Assembly (NCBI RefSeq): GCF_013249015.1 | Contig: NZ_JABRPL010000002.1 | Location: 434,001 to 498,000 of the forward strand | Length of the DNA: 64,000 nucleotides | Source of the DNA: Rathayibacter agropyri | GTDB lineage: Bacteria; Actinomycetota; Actinomycetes; Actinomycetales; Microbacteriaceae | Reading direction: 5' to 3' | In this document: in pieces, positions 16,682-24,211 of the stretch | How the letters are laid out: the number at the start of each line of letters is the position of its first letter | How positions within the stretch are numbered: the stretch's first letter is position 1 | The notes under the pieces: model-generated | What the model saw: the letters and a program-made list of their open reading frames with translations, nothing else | Database searches by the model: none | Told to the model about the DNA's origin: nothing | Made by a program: the position numbers and the translations under genes

Positions 16682-17280
16682 TGTCGCTGCTCCACCCCGG
16701 GCCCGACGGCGCTCTGCCTCAGCTCGACGGGCCGGTCCGCCTCCTGCTGCTCGCCGACACACATCTGCCGAAGCGGGCGAAGGCTCTGCCCGACGATGTG
16801 TGGCGGGCCGTCGACGAGGCAGATCTCGTCGTGCACGCGGGCGACTGGGTCGACGAGGCGACGCTGGATGCGCTGGACGACCGCGCGGCGCGGCTTGTGG
16901 CGGTGTGGGGCAACAACGATCCGGAGGCTCTGCGAGCGCGACTGCCCGAGGTCGCGCGGGCTCGCGTCGCCGGCCTCGACATTCGAGTCGTGCACGAGAC
17001 CGGGCCAGCGACAGGTCGGGAGGGGCGCGCCGACGCTCGCTTTCCGGGCGCCGACGTGCTGGTGTTCGGGCACAGCCACATCCCCTGGGACACCATTTCC
17101 CCGGGCGGGCTGCGCCTGCTGAACCCGGGCTCGCCGACGGATCGACGACGCCAACCGGTCTGCACGTTTCTGACGGCGGTGGCCGACGCCGGAGCGCTGC
17201 ACGACGTACGGCTGATGCCTCTTGCGCCTCCGGCGCGAACCATTCCCCGCGGCGGCGCAAGGGGGTCACAGGGGTTTTAG
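16681..17280 (+). CDS. YfcE/MJ0936-type metallophosphoesterase
   Basis: A 199-residue calcineurin-like phosphoesterase. Metal-binding motifs are present in order: LLLADTHLP (D-x-H), VVHAGDW (GD), AVWGNND (GNxD), a histidine in RVVHETG and VFGHSHIP (GHxH), then LLNPGSPTDRR. This is the short YfcE class, phosphodiesterases of broad specificity; the natural substrate is unknown. The gene is coupled to the DUF4180 gene by a one-base overlap. Confidence 0.88.
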   Translation: MSLLHPGPDGALPQLDGPVRLLLLADTHLPKRAKALPDDVWRAVDEADLVVHAGDWVDEATLDALDDRAARLVAVWGNNDPEALRARLPEVARARVAGLDIRVVHETGPATGREGRADARFPGADVLVFGHSHIPWDTISPGGLRLLNPGSPTDRRRQPVCTFLTAVADAGALHDVRLMPLAPPARTIPRGGARGSQGF

Positions 17281-17300
17281 GTCGGCCTAAGCTCCCTGAG

Positions 17301-17747
17301 ATGAGCAGCTCACATGACCACCCCGACTCCGCGCACCTGCGTCCGGAGGGTCTATACGACGCCACCGTGGCTGCGCTCGGGAAGCTTTCGGAGGCGCTCG
17401 AAACGGTCGAGCACGCCCGAGGTCTGCTCTACGGCTTCCACCGGCTCACCGGAAAGGCCGATCTGGCCCTCGGTGAGGCCGTCGAGGCCTTCCGTGAGGC
17501 TGGACACCACGCGATTGCCGACCGGCTCGACTCGGAGCTCGTCGGGCGCAACGTCATCGAGGGTCGCTGGACGTTCCAGATCGTGGAGGACTACGACGAC
17601 TCCTACTACAGCTCCTTCCGAGAAAACGAGCGCGCCGCCCGCGAAGCCCTCGCCGGCGGGCGACGCCACTTGCTCGAGTCCGAGATGAAAGAGGACCGCC
17701 GTTCGCGGGGCCGCCGTCACCACGAGTCCCGGCCGGAGCCGGCATGA
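17301..17747 (+). CDS. Hypothetical actinobacterial protein
   Basis: A 148-residue soluble protein, mostly helical. Visible blocks are LYDATVAALGKLSEALETVE and GLLYGFHRLTGKADLALGEA, then FQIVEDYDDSYYSSFRENER and a basic tail RRSRGRRHHESRP. No domain recognised. The ATG at 17301 follows a short intergenic segment after the phosphoesterase gene; longer in-frame openings upstream overlap that gene out of frame. It is coupled to the next small gene near 17744. Confidence 0.6.
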   Translation: MSSSHDHPDSAHLRPEGLYDATVAALGKLSEALETVEHARGLLYGFHRLTGKADLALGEAVEAFREAGHHAIADRLDSELVGRNVIEGRWTFQIVEDYDDSYYSSFRENERAAREALAGGRRHLLESEMKEDRRSRGRRHHESRPEPA

Positions 17748-17839
17748 ACGCCGTGATCCGAATGCACTCCTCGGCGCTGCGAGTCAGGGCGGCCGCCGCC
17801 GGACGCGGTGGGCGGGGCAATACTCCCGAGTCTGGAGCG

Positions 17840-18106
17840 ATGATGCGACGCACCACCCTGAGCATCGACGGCCGCCGCTTCTTGCTGGCCGTCTCGCTCG
17901 ACACGAAGGCGCTCGAGCAGCGCCTTGTCGAGGCGGTGCGCAACCGCGGCGACATGGTGAGCTTCACGGTCGCTGGCGAGCGCGAGGTGTGCGTGCTGGT
18001 CTCCCCCGGAGTGGCGGTCATTCTCGAGCACGAGGACGTGCCGATCGAGGACCCAGACGCGGAGGATGCACCGATCCTGTACGACGACGTCGAGTACTTG
18101 ACCTAG
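17840..18106 (+). CDS. Small hypothetical protein
   Basis: About 88 residues from ATG 17840 (GGAGCG just upstream): MMRRTTLSIDGRRFLLAVSL with DTKALEQRLVEAVRNRGDMV after it, and an acidic tail (EDVPIEDPDAEDAPILYDDV). An alternative ATG at 17744 overlaps the previous gene as ATGA and adds a basic 32-residue leader. The acidic tail and small beta-rich core are typical of uncharacterised actinobacterial proteins. No function assigned. Confidence 0.5.
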   Translation: MMRRTTLSIDGRRFLLAVSLDTKALEQRLVEAVRNRGDMVSFTVAGEREVCVLVSPGVAVILEHEDVPIEDPDAEDAPILYDDVEYLT

Positions 18107-18426
18107 CCCTCCGCTACAGCGCCCGTGCTCGCCCAGAGGTGGAACGCCGCGAGCGCGCGGTGGGGTCGCCATGCCCGCGAAGCCGCCGCCGCGACCGTGC
18201 GCTCCGCCTCCCGTTCCCGGCGCCACTGCGCGCCCGAGCGAGACGCTAGCAGCCGCGCGCAGCCGCAGTCCCGGTCTGATCTGCAGGCACCCCGCGCGAT
18301 AGACCGGAGGTGACCTCGGCATCGCGAATTTCGACGCGCCAAGACCCGTGCTCCGGCTCATATCCCCTGCATATCGCACAGCCCCGCCCCGAGAACGCAC
18401 GTTCCCGCAGCGCTTACCATGGGGGA
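18107..18426. other. 320-bp intergenic region, no gene supported
   Basis: Frames on both strands are open because of high GC, but none has a convincing start or domain. The last 20 bases hold TACCAT (18415-18420), a possible -10 for the TetR gene 7 bp later, which would give a very short leader. Confidence 0.4.
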
Positions 18427-19008
18427 ATGTCCGTGACTACGCTCGTCGAGCACCCGCCCCGCGAGGCGATCCTCGCGGCCGCCGACCGCCTCTACTATGA
18501 GCGCGGCATCCAGTCGGTGGGCATGGACGAGCTGCGGACGGCGGCCGGCGTCTCACTCAAGCGGCTCTACTCGGAGTTCCCGAGCAAGGAGTCCGTCATC
18601 GTCGCCGTACTGCACGGCCGTCACGAGCAGTGGACGATTGGCGTCAGCGCTCGGGTTGCGGCGGCCACAGGTCCGCGCGGCAAACTGCTCGCCATCTACG
18701 ACTTCCTCTTTGACTGGTTCTCGGAGGACTCCTTCCGCGGCTGCGGCTTCATCAACGCCTTTGGCGAACTCGGCTCATCGAACCCCGGAGTGGCCCTGCT
18801 CGCCCGCGAGCACAAGGACTCCTTCCAGAGATTCCTCGCCCGCCTGGCGGAAGAAGCGGGAGGCGGCTCCGAGCTCGCCGCGCAGCTCGCCATCTTGGCC
18901 GAGGGCGCCCAGACGACGGCGGCCATCTCCGGGACACCGGAGGCCGCACTCCACGCCCGACGCGCGGCCGAGATCCTGATTGATGCCGAGACGCGGCTCG
19001 TTACCTGA
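18427..19008 (+). CDS. TetR/AcrR-family regulator
   Basis: A 193-residue protein. The N-terminal helix-turn-helix is clear: REAILAAADRLYYERGIQSV, GMDELRTAAGVSLKRLYSEF and PSKESVIVAVLHGRHEQW. The C-terminal ligand domain (LLAIYDFLFDWFSEDSFRGC and GFINAFGELG) resembles the TetR_C group near YxaF/LmrA-type regulators. The target is unknown. The neighbouring inverted repeat at 19657-19671 has TetR-like form but lies 650 bp downstream. The ATG is 18427 with GGGGGA before it. Confidence 0.85.
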   Translation: MSVTTLVEHPPREAILAAADRLYYERGIQSVGMDELRTAAGVSLKRLYSEFPSKESVIVAVLHGRHEQWTIGVSARVAAATGPRGKLLAIYDFLFDWFSEDSFRGCGFINAFGELGSSNPGVALLAREHKDSFQRFLARLAEEAGGGSELAAQLAILAEGAQTTAAISGTPEAALHARRAAEILIDAETRLVT

Positions 19009-19307
19009 TGACGGGTTGTGGCACGTTCTCGAGCTTCACGCCTCGGTGCAGGAGGCTCATCTCACTAGATGAGTCATAAATAGTGGTTATCAGGTCGGAC
19101 TAGCAAGGGTCTCGACCCCGGTTGGCTCAACTCGATCTTCTTGATACTTGCCTGTCACGACTGTTCGATGAACGACATCACGCTGAGCGACCCGGGTCCT
19201 TCTGGTACTCGGGCGAGCTGGTACTCGGGCGAGATGACCGAGCCGGGAGCCGTCGAGGTGCTCACCGCGAGGCGCACGTTCCGCACAGCACAAGGGTGTT
19301 CCCGTGA

Positions 19308-19580
19308 GTGCGAAGGCGACGGGCCATCCGTATTGTTGCGACCGCCGCCTCCCACCGAGAGGTACGCGAGACTCTCAACGAGATTCACCTCCGGATGCTG
19401 GAGGCAGCCGAGACACTGAATCCCTCCACGGCTGGCACCGTCATCCGCTCCCTGCAGACCATGCGCGACATCGTCGAGCGTCCGGCGGCGATCGGGTCAG
19501 GCGCCCGCTCGTCTGAGCTGCCGGGTGAGCCGGTCGGCGAGTACGATGCGGACGATGCTGTGGAGCAGCGTCGCGCCTGA
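19308..19580 (+). CDS. Possible small protein or gene remnant
   Basis: A 90-codon opening from GTG 19308. Its middle looks genuinely coding (ATAASHREVRETLNEIHLRM, then TAGTVIRSLQTMRDIVERPA), forming amphipathic helices, but the start RRRRAIRIV is poor and no good ribosome-binding site is seen. An upstream frame (19168 onward) could be its displaced N-terminus. No family recognised. Confidence 0.3.
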   Translation: MRRRRAIRIVATAASHREVRETLNEIHLRMLEAAETLNPSTAGTVIRSLQTMRDIVERPAAIGSGARSSELPGEPVGEYDADDAVEQRRA

Positions 19581-19656
19581 GGACGACCACCTCGGCGCGT
19601 GGTCGAGTAGCTGGACAGAAAGCGCACTCATGATGGTGCCTAGCTAGCTCAACTAG

Positions 19657-19671
19657 TAGACAGGTTGTCTA
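19657..19671. promoter_or_regulatory. Inverted repeat TAGACA-N3-TGTCTA
   Basis: A perfect 6-bp inverted repeat with a 3-bp spacer, embedded in CTAG-rich sequence (19641-19675) 52 bp before the DUF7882-like gene. The form is typical of TetR-family operators; it may be bound by the TetR protein encoded at 18427-19008. Confidence 0.45.
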
Positions 19672-19723
19672 GCGATATAGCCTGATTCTTGTCAGCCACT
19701 CGCTCGCTAGATCGGAGAAAACC

Positions 19724-20062
19724 ATGGGAAACATCCTGTACGGCACACCTCCCGCCGCCCTCGAGGTCGAAGATCGCGCCCTCGCTCACCTCCAGATCGT
19801 CATCATTAACAAGTTCCGCCGCGACGAGCGATTCCTGCTCACCCTCGACGCCAGCCCGCAGGCCGGGACGGGCCGCCGAGGCGTGTGGATGCACCCCACC
19901 ATCCCGATCCAGTTCGAGTTCAAGGGCAGCCGTCAGCCCACGATCAATCCCGAATGGGTCGAGGCGCTGATGGAACGCGCCAACAGCGGCGCCGGTCTCC
20001 GCATCGTCCCCGAGCCGGCGAACAACGCTGTACCACTGCGACGCGCCGAGCCCGCGGCCTGA
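19724..20062 (+). CDS. DUF7882-like small protein
   Basis: A 112-residue protein of a family common in Microbacteriaceae (often mislabelled 'ATP-dependent DNA ligase'). Recognisable blocks are MGNILYGTPPAALEVEDRAL, AHLQIVIINKFRRDERFLLT, GVWMHPTIPIQFEFKGSRQP and PEWVEALMERANSGAGLRIV. Function unknown. The ATG at 19724 is preceded by GGAGAAAACC. It is followed by a strong hairpin terminator at 20108-20140 and preceded by an operator-like repeat, so it is a single-gene unit. Confidence 0.75.
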   Translation: MGNILYGTPPAALEVEDRALAHLQIVIINKFRRDERFLLTLDASPQAGTGRRGVWMHPTIPIQFEFKGSRQPTINPEWVEALMERANSGAGLRIVPEPANNAVPLRRAEPAA

Positions 20063-20107
20063 CTATCCGCGCCGGAGCGCGCACCCGATCAGCCTCCGAC
20101 ACCTTCC

Positions 20108-20140
20108 ACGACCCGCTTCCCCTCACGGGAAGCGGGTCGT
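20108..20140 (+). terminator. Rho-independent-type hairpin
   Basis: ACGACCCGCTTCCC (20108-20121) pairs perfectly with 20127-20140 across a 5-nt loop, 46 bp after the DUF7882-like stop. A 14-bp GC-rich stem without a T-run, a common actinobacterial terminator form. Confidence 0.75.
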
Positions 20141-20385
20141 GCCGTTCCCGCCACTGCTGAAAGGTTTGGCATGTGCTGCGCAAGTGGTTGACACTACGCG
20201 CCACTGTCAGGAACACCCCCCTACACTTCCAATGCGGCGCAGGGTCGGTTCGGCGGGCTCGATCCTCCTGTCGCACGCAGAACCGGACGCCGGACGCACA
20301 GGCCCCCCTCCCATGCGTCCGGCGTCCGGCTGCGCGGCGCACGTTTCGCGTCAGCCCGAGGTCCGCCTTTTCAGGAGTCGACCTC

Positions 20386-20709
20386 ATGAGCCAGGACGCG
20401 AGCAGCCCTGCACCTATGGACAACGCGCCCCTGCGCCCCGGGGACAAGTTCTGCGCCGTCATCGGCGATGAAACCGCGCAGTGGCGGATCGTCGCTGTCC
20501 TCGGTGTGCGCGTCCTCGCAGAGCGGATCGACGGCATCGGCCGCCGCAGCTTCACTCTTCGCTTCGTTCGGCACCAGATGTCGCCCGAGGCACACGTGCC
20601 GGTACCGCCCGCGAAGACGGACGCCGACGGGGAGACGGATCAGCCCGTTGACGCGGAGAAGACGGACGCTGCCGAGCAGGCCCGCGACGCCGACGTGTCC
20701 TCCAACTGA
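20386..20709 (+). CDS. Small hypothetical protein with acidic tail
   Basis: A 107-residue protein. A compact core (LRPGDKFCAVIGDETAQWRI, VLGVRVLAERIDGIGRRSFT) is followed by a disordered, strongly acidic tail (PAKTDADGETDQPVDAEKTD). No domain recognised. The ATG at 20386 has CAGGAG upstream. The preceding 323 bp (20063-20385) hold the terminator of the previous gene and a TTGACA at about 20187. Confidence 0.5.
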   Translation: MSQDASSPAPMDNAPLRPGDKFCAVIGDETAQWRIVAVLGVRVLAERIDGIGRRSFTLRFVRHQMSPEAHVPVPPAKTDADGETDQPVDAEKTDAAEQARDADVSSN

Positions 20710-20731
20710 ACCGACGGGTGTGAGTCGGCCG

Positions 20732-21832
20732 CTACGGGATCAGGCGCTCCGCGCGGTAGCGCTCGAACAGCGCGATGAAGGAGTCGACCGTGCGGTGGTA
20801 ACTGTCAAAACCTGCCAGGCGCGACTTGCCGATGTCGGTGACGACCTCGATCCGCCGCCCAAGGTCGGCGTCGGTGTGCCACCAGGAGGCGACGCGCGCA
20901 AGGTCGGGCTCAATCAGGCCGTGCTCTCGCACGAGACGCTGCCAGGTGGCGCCCGCCTCGGCCATCTGCTGCTCAAGCGGCTGCGGCTCCTCGCCGGGGC
21001 CGATCGGCTCAACATCGAAGTACTCGGCGATCCGCGCCCACATCCAGCGCCAGCGGAACACGTCGCCGTTGACCACGTTGAACGGCTCGTCGCGGCCCGC
21101 CTCAGACGTTGCCGCCCAGAGCATCTGCTCGGCAAGGATCGTCGCGTCGGTCACGTCGGTCAGGCCGTTCCACTGTGCGAGCGAGCCGGGGAAGACGAAG
21201 GGAGTGCCCTCGGCGCGGTGGATAGACGCCGCGACCGCGAGGGTGAGTCCCATGTTCATCGCGTTGCCTACCGCGTGGCCAATCATTGTGTGCGAGCGGT
21301 GCACCGACCAGGTGAAGCCCGCCCGCTCCGCCGCCGCAAAGAGCTCGTCCTCCTGCGCGTAGTAGAAGTTCGGGGCATCGAGGCGCTCCTCCTCCTCGTG
21401 GAACGGAGTATCAGGCATCGCACCCTGACCGTAGGTCTCGAACGGGCCAAGGTAGTGCTTGAGGCCGGTTACCAGCGCGACGTGCTCAACCGGGGCGTGG
21501 GCGAGCGCGGCGAGGAGGTCACGAACCATGCCGCCGTTGACCGCGATGTTCTCCTCCTCCGTGGCCTGCCGCGACCACGCGGTGAAAAAGACGTGACTGG
21601 GCCGCTCATCAGCGAGGACCCGCGCGAGGTCCGCGTCCGAGCGGAGGTCAGCGGCGAGCGGAGTGACGCCGGTTCGCTCGGCGATCGGGCGGCGCGAGAG
21701 GGCGGTCACCGGCCAGCCGTGCTCCGTCAGCAGGTCAACGAGTGCAGAGCCGCCGATGCCGGTGGCGCCGACGACGAGGGCGCTGTGGGAGTCGGACGGC
21801 GAGACGAGAGTGGAGGACATTCCTAGGACCAA
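20732..21832 (-). CDS. PRISE-type short-chain dehydrogenase/reductase
   Basis: A 366-residue extended SDR. The Rossmann motif ALVVGATGIGGSALVDLL is at about 18-35. The signature VTGLKHYLGPFETYG (TGxKHYxGPF) identifies the PRISE group (progesterone 5beta-reductase/iridoid-synthase-like enone reductases), with the catalytic Lys in KHY and a later Tyr in PNFYYAQED. Family members reduce C=C bonds of enones with NADPH; the bacterial substrate is unknown. The start is TTG 21832 or ATG 21820; neither has an ideal ribosome-binding site. It is divergent from the flavin monooxygenase-like gene. Confidence 0.8.
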   Translation of the reverse strand: MVLGMSSTLVSPSDSHSALVVGATGIGGSALVDLLTEHGWPVTALSRRPIAERTGVTPLAADLRSDADLARVLADERPSHVFFTAWSRQATEEENIAVNGGMVRDLLAALAHAPVEHVALVTGLKHYLGPFETYGQGAMPDTPFHEEEERLDAPNFYYAQEDELFAAAERAGFTWSVHRSHTMIGHAVGNAMNMGLTLAVAASIHRAEGTPFVFPGSLAQWNGLTDVTDATILAEQMLWAATSEAGRDEPFNVVNGDVFRWRWMWARIAEYFDVEPIGPGEEPQPLEQQMAEAGATWQRLVREHGLIEPDLARVASWWHTDADLGRRIEVVTDIGKSRLAGFDSYHRTVDSFIALFERYRAERLIP

Positions 21833-21971
21833 CGCCCGGCAGCGTCTGGCATTCCCGGGGCGGGCAGAGCGCCGCGGGCGTCACAGAGGGACACAGACCG
21901 CCGCCAGCCCGGGCCGCTCCCCTACCGTCAAGCGCGAGCCGCCCGAGTGGGCGCAACGGAAGGAGCCGACG

Positions 21972-23207
21972 ATGACCGTCACCGAGGTGCGGGCGACGCC
22001 CGACGTGGACTACGAGGAACTGGCGGGGCGGTTCCGGCCGCTGTTCGCGGAGATCGCGGCGGGAGCTGCGGCACGCGAGAGCGCACGGGAACTGCCTGTC
22101 GAACAGATCCGCGCACTGGCGCAAGCGGGGTTCGGCGCGGTGCGGGTGCCCGTGGCGGCGGGCGGGGCCGGGGCGAGCCTCCCGCAGTTGTTCCGGCTGC
22201 TGTCCGAACTCGCCGCGGCCGACTCGAACATCCCGCAGGCGCTGCGCGGGCACTTCGCTCTCGTCGAGGACAGGCTGCTCGCGACCGACGGGACACGGGA
22301 CCGCTGGCTCCGCCGGTTCGCCGACGGGCAGCTCGGCGGCAACGCGTGGACCGAGGTCGGCGCGGTCGCGATCGGCGACGTTCTGACAAAGGTGACGCCG
22401 ATCGAGGGCGACCCGACGCGCTTCTCGGTGAGCGGCACCAAGTACTACTCCACCGGCAGCATCTTCGCCGACTGGATCGACACCTTCGCGCAACGCACCG
22501 ACACCGGCCAGAAAGTTATCGCGATCGTGAAGGCGCGGCAGCCGGGCGTCGAGCACACCGACGACTGGGACGGCTTCGGCCAGCGCACGACGGGCTCGGG
22601 CACGAGCACGTTCACGGAGGCGGTGGTCGCGGCCGAGGACGTCATCGACTTCGAGACCCGGTTCCGCTACCAGACCGCGTTTTACCAGGCGGTACTGCTC
22701 GCGGTGCTCGCCGGCTCCATCGCGGGCGCGGAGCGCGAGATCGCCGCGGAAGTTCGGGCGCGCAGGCGGATCTTCTCGCACGGCAACGCCGACTCCTTCG
22801 CCGCGGATCCGCAGATCCTGCAGGTGGTGGGGCAGGTGTCGGCGGCGGCGTATGCAGGTGCGGCGATCGTGGAGCGGGCAGCGCGGGCGCTGCAGCGCGC
22901 GCACGACGCGGCCCTCGACGGCGACCCGGTCGAGGACGAGCGGCAGAACGACCTCGCGGAGTTGGAGTCGGCGCAGGCCCAGATCGTGCTGACGCAGCTG
23001 GCCACCCGAGCGACCTCCGACATCTTCGACGCGCTGGGCGCCTCCGGAGTGAGCACCCGCAAGAATCTCGACCGACACTGGCGCAACGCCCGCACGGCCG
23101 CGAGCCACAACCCGTGGGTCTTCAAGGCGAGGATCGTCGGCGACCACGCGGTCACCGGCACCGTGCCTCCGCGGGTCTGGGCGGTCGGCGCCCCGCACCC
23201 CCGCTGA
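21972..23207 (+). CDS. Acyl-CoA-dehydrogenase-fold flavin monooxygenase (SfnB/DszC-like)
   Basis: A 411-residue protein of the acyl-CoA dehydrogenase superfamily, closest in pattern to the FMNH2-dependent DszC/SfnB branch (sulfone or dibenzothiophene monooxygenases) rather than true dehydrogenases. Blocks: FGAVRVPVAAGGAGASLPQL near 60, NAWTEVGAVAIGDVLTKVTP near 120, SGTKYYSTGSIFADWIDTFA near 158, and ALGASGVSTRKNLDRHWRNA near 356 with RTAASHNP after it. The catalytic Glu of dehydrogenases is not apparent. A sulfur-scavenging role is inferred. The ATG has AGGAG upstream. Confidence 0.75.
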   Translation: MTVTEVRATPDVDYEELAGRFRPLFAEIAAGAAARESARELPVEQIRALAQAGFGAVRVPVAAGGAGASLPQLFRLLSELAAADSNIPQALRGHFALVEDRLLATDGTRDRWLRRFADGQLGGNAWTEVGAVAIGDVLTKVTPIEGDPTRFSVSGTKYYSTGSIFADWIDTFAQRTDTGQKVIAIVKARQPGVEHTDDWDGFGQRTTGSGTSTFTEAVVAAEDVIDFETRFRYQTAFYQAVLLAVLAGSIAGAEREIAAEVRARRRIFSHGNADSFAADPQILQVVGQVSAAAYAGAAIVERAARALQRAHDAALDGDPVEDERQNDLAELESAQAQIVLTQLATRATSDIFDALGASGVSTRKNLDRHWRNARTAASHNPWVFKARIVGDHAVTGTVPPRVWAVGAPHPR

Positions 23208-23273
23208 GGGAGCCCCACACCGTCCAGGGAGCCCTGAATCCGGGGTTCCCTGGACGGTTCAGGGCTCCCTGAG
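23204..23273. repeat. Overlapping palindromes with alternative pairings
   Basis: CAGGGAGCCCTGAA (23225-23238) pairs perfectly with 23258-23271, while CGTCCAGGGA (23221-23230) pairs with 23247-23256; the two stems share bases and exclude each other. A third near-complementary arm starts at 23204. The element lies between convergent genes and shares the GGGAACCC/GGGAGCCC core of 358-416 and 14913-14980. It overlaps both flanking gene ends. Confidence 0.65.
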
Positions 23274-23648
23274 CACGGCGAGCGGCTCGCCGCGGTGGTG
23301 AAGGGTCAGGGGGCGGCCGGCGTCGGTGCACTCGCGGTCGATCAGGTCGAGGGCGTTCCAGAAGGACCCGACCGCGCGGCGCTCGCCGGAGAGCGCGTCG
23401 AGGAGGTTCACTGTCGCCAGCCGAGCGGCATCGGTCGCGGTCGAACTCGAGGAGCTGTACTCGAAACCGTCGAGAGCCTCGCGGAGTGACACACGGTGCT
23501 CGGAGTCCGGCTCCGCCGCGTACGCGTTCCACGCCTCCTCGCGCACGGCGCACGGCGCCGCCTCCTGCGCGTCTCCCGGCAGCGCGCACCCGGCGAGCAG
23601 CAGTGGGACAGCCAGCACCGGGAGCGCGGCCGACCTCGCTCGCGTCAC
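23259..23648 (-). CDS. Putative lipoprotein
   Basis: A 129-residue exported protein. N-terminal MTRARSAALPVLAVPLLLAG followed by Cys21 is a lipoprotein signal (lipobox LLAGC); the mature part is small and acidic with two further cysteines (CAVREEAW, DRECTDAG). No domain recognised. The GTG start at 23648 lies 7 nt after the stop of the small secreted protein gene, so expression is probably coupled. Its last codons run into the palindrome at 23204-23273. Confidence 0.6.
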   Translation of the reverse strand: MTRARSAALPVLAVPLLLAGCALPGDAQEAAPCAVREEAWNAYAAEPDSEHRVSLREALDGFEYSSSSSTATDAARLATVNLLDALSGERRAVGSFWNALDLIDRECTDAGRPLTLHHRGEPLAVLREP

Positions 23649-23655
23649 CGGCGGG

Positions 23656-23913
23656 CTACCGCTCGATGTACATCTTCCCGGTCGACACCCAGATCGTGCA
23701 TGCCTTCTTCCGATACTCCGGAGCACTGGTCTCGTAGATGTGATCGCAGGTCGAATCACCGGTGTACCAGTGCGCGCACCCACCTTGATACTCGTCTTCG
23801 CAGATTCTGTCGATGTGGTTCGGTGCCGCCGAGGCGGCCGGTGCGACGAAAACCAGGGACAGAGCGATGCCGGCGGTGCCAAGCACGGGACGAGTGCGAA
23901 AAAAACGATGCAC
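23656..23913 (-). CDS. Small secreted four-cysteine protein
   Basis: An 85-residue protein. MHRFFRTRPVLGTAGIALSL then VFVAPAASA forms a Sec signal peptide with predicted cleavage after ASA (residue 29). The mature 56 residues (ICEDEYQGGCAHWYTGDSTC, then ACTIWVSTGKMYIER) contain four Cys, allowing two disulfides. No known family; possibly a secreted peptide or inhibitor, but nothing proves it. It heads a two-gene unit with the lipoprotein gene. The 298 bp upstream (23914-24211) hold its leader; TAATAC-like sequence near 23955 could be part of the promoter. Confidence 0.6.
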   Translation of the reverse strand: MHRFFRTRPVLGTAGIALSLVFVAPAASAAPNHIDRICEDEYQGGCAHWYTGDSTCDHIYETSAPEYRKKACTIWVSTGKMYIER

Positions 23914-24211
23914 GGTGACTCCTTAATAGCCGATGATCTGTCGCGTGTGGACGCTAATACGCGTGCTGCTCATGACACGAGAGCGGCGCGAATCGCCCGC
24001 TAAGGGGCACCCGCATCTCCCCTCGACGGAGGGCAGCGTCGACGGGTAGGACATGGAGGCGACGGGCGGCTTCCACGTGACGTACTCGCGCTGGGGTCGT
24101 CGCGTTTCCGTGGTGCTCGGGTTCGGGGTCGTCCGGTCATGCTGCTCTGCGTTGGAGACGCCGCTGGTGACCGCGGTAGCTGGCCTGCGGCATCCCGGCC
24201 AGGAGCGCCGT

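Larger units (their letters stand above)
19009..19723. other. 715-bp gene-poor, partly AT-rich region
   Basis: It contains an AT-rich stretch (19070-19090), a perfect 16-bp tandem duplication CTGGTACTCGGGCGAG (19202-19217 and 19218-19233), weak short openings and the leader of the next gene with an inverted repeat. The broken reading frames across 19168-19580 suggest remnants of a gene rather than an intact one. Confidence 0.4.
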
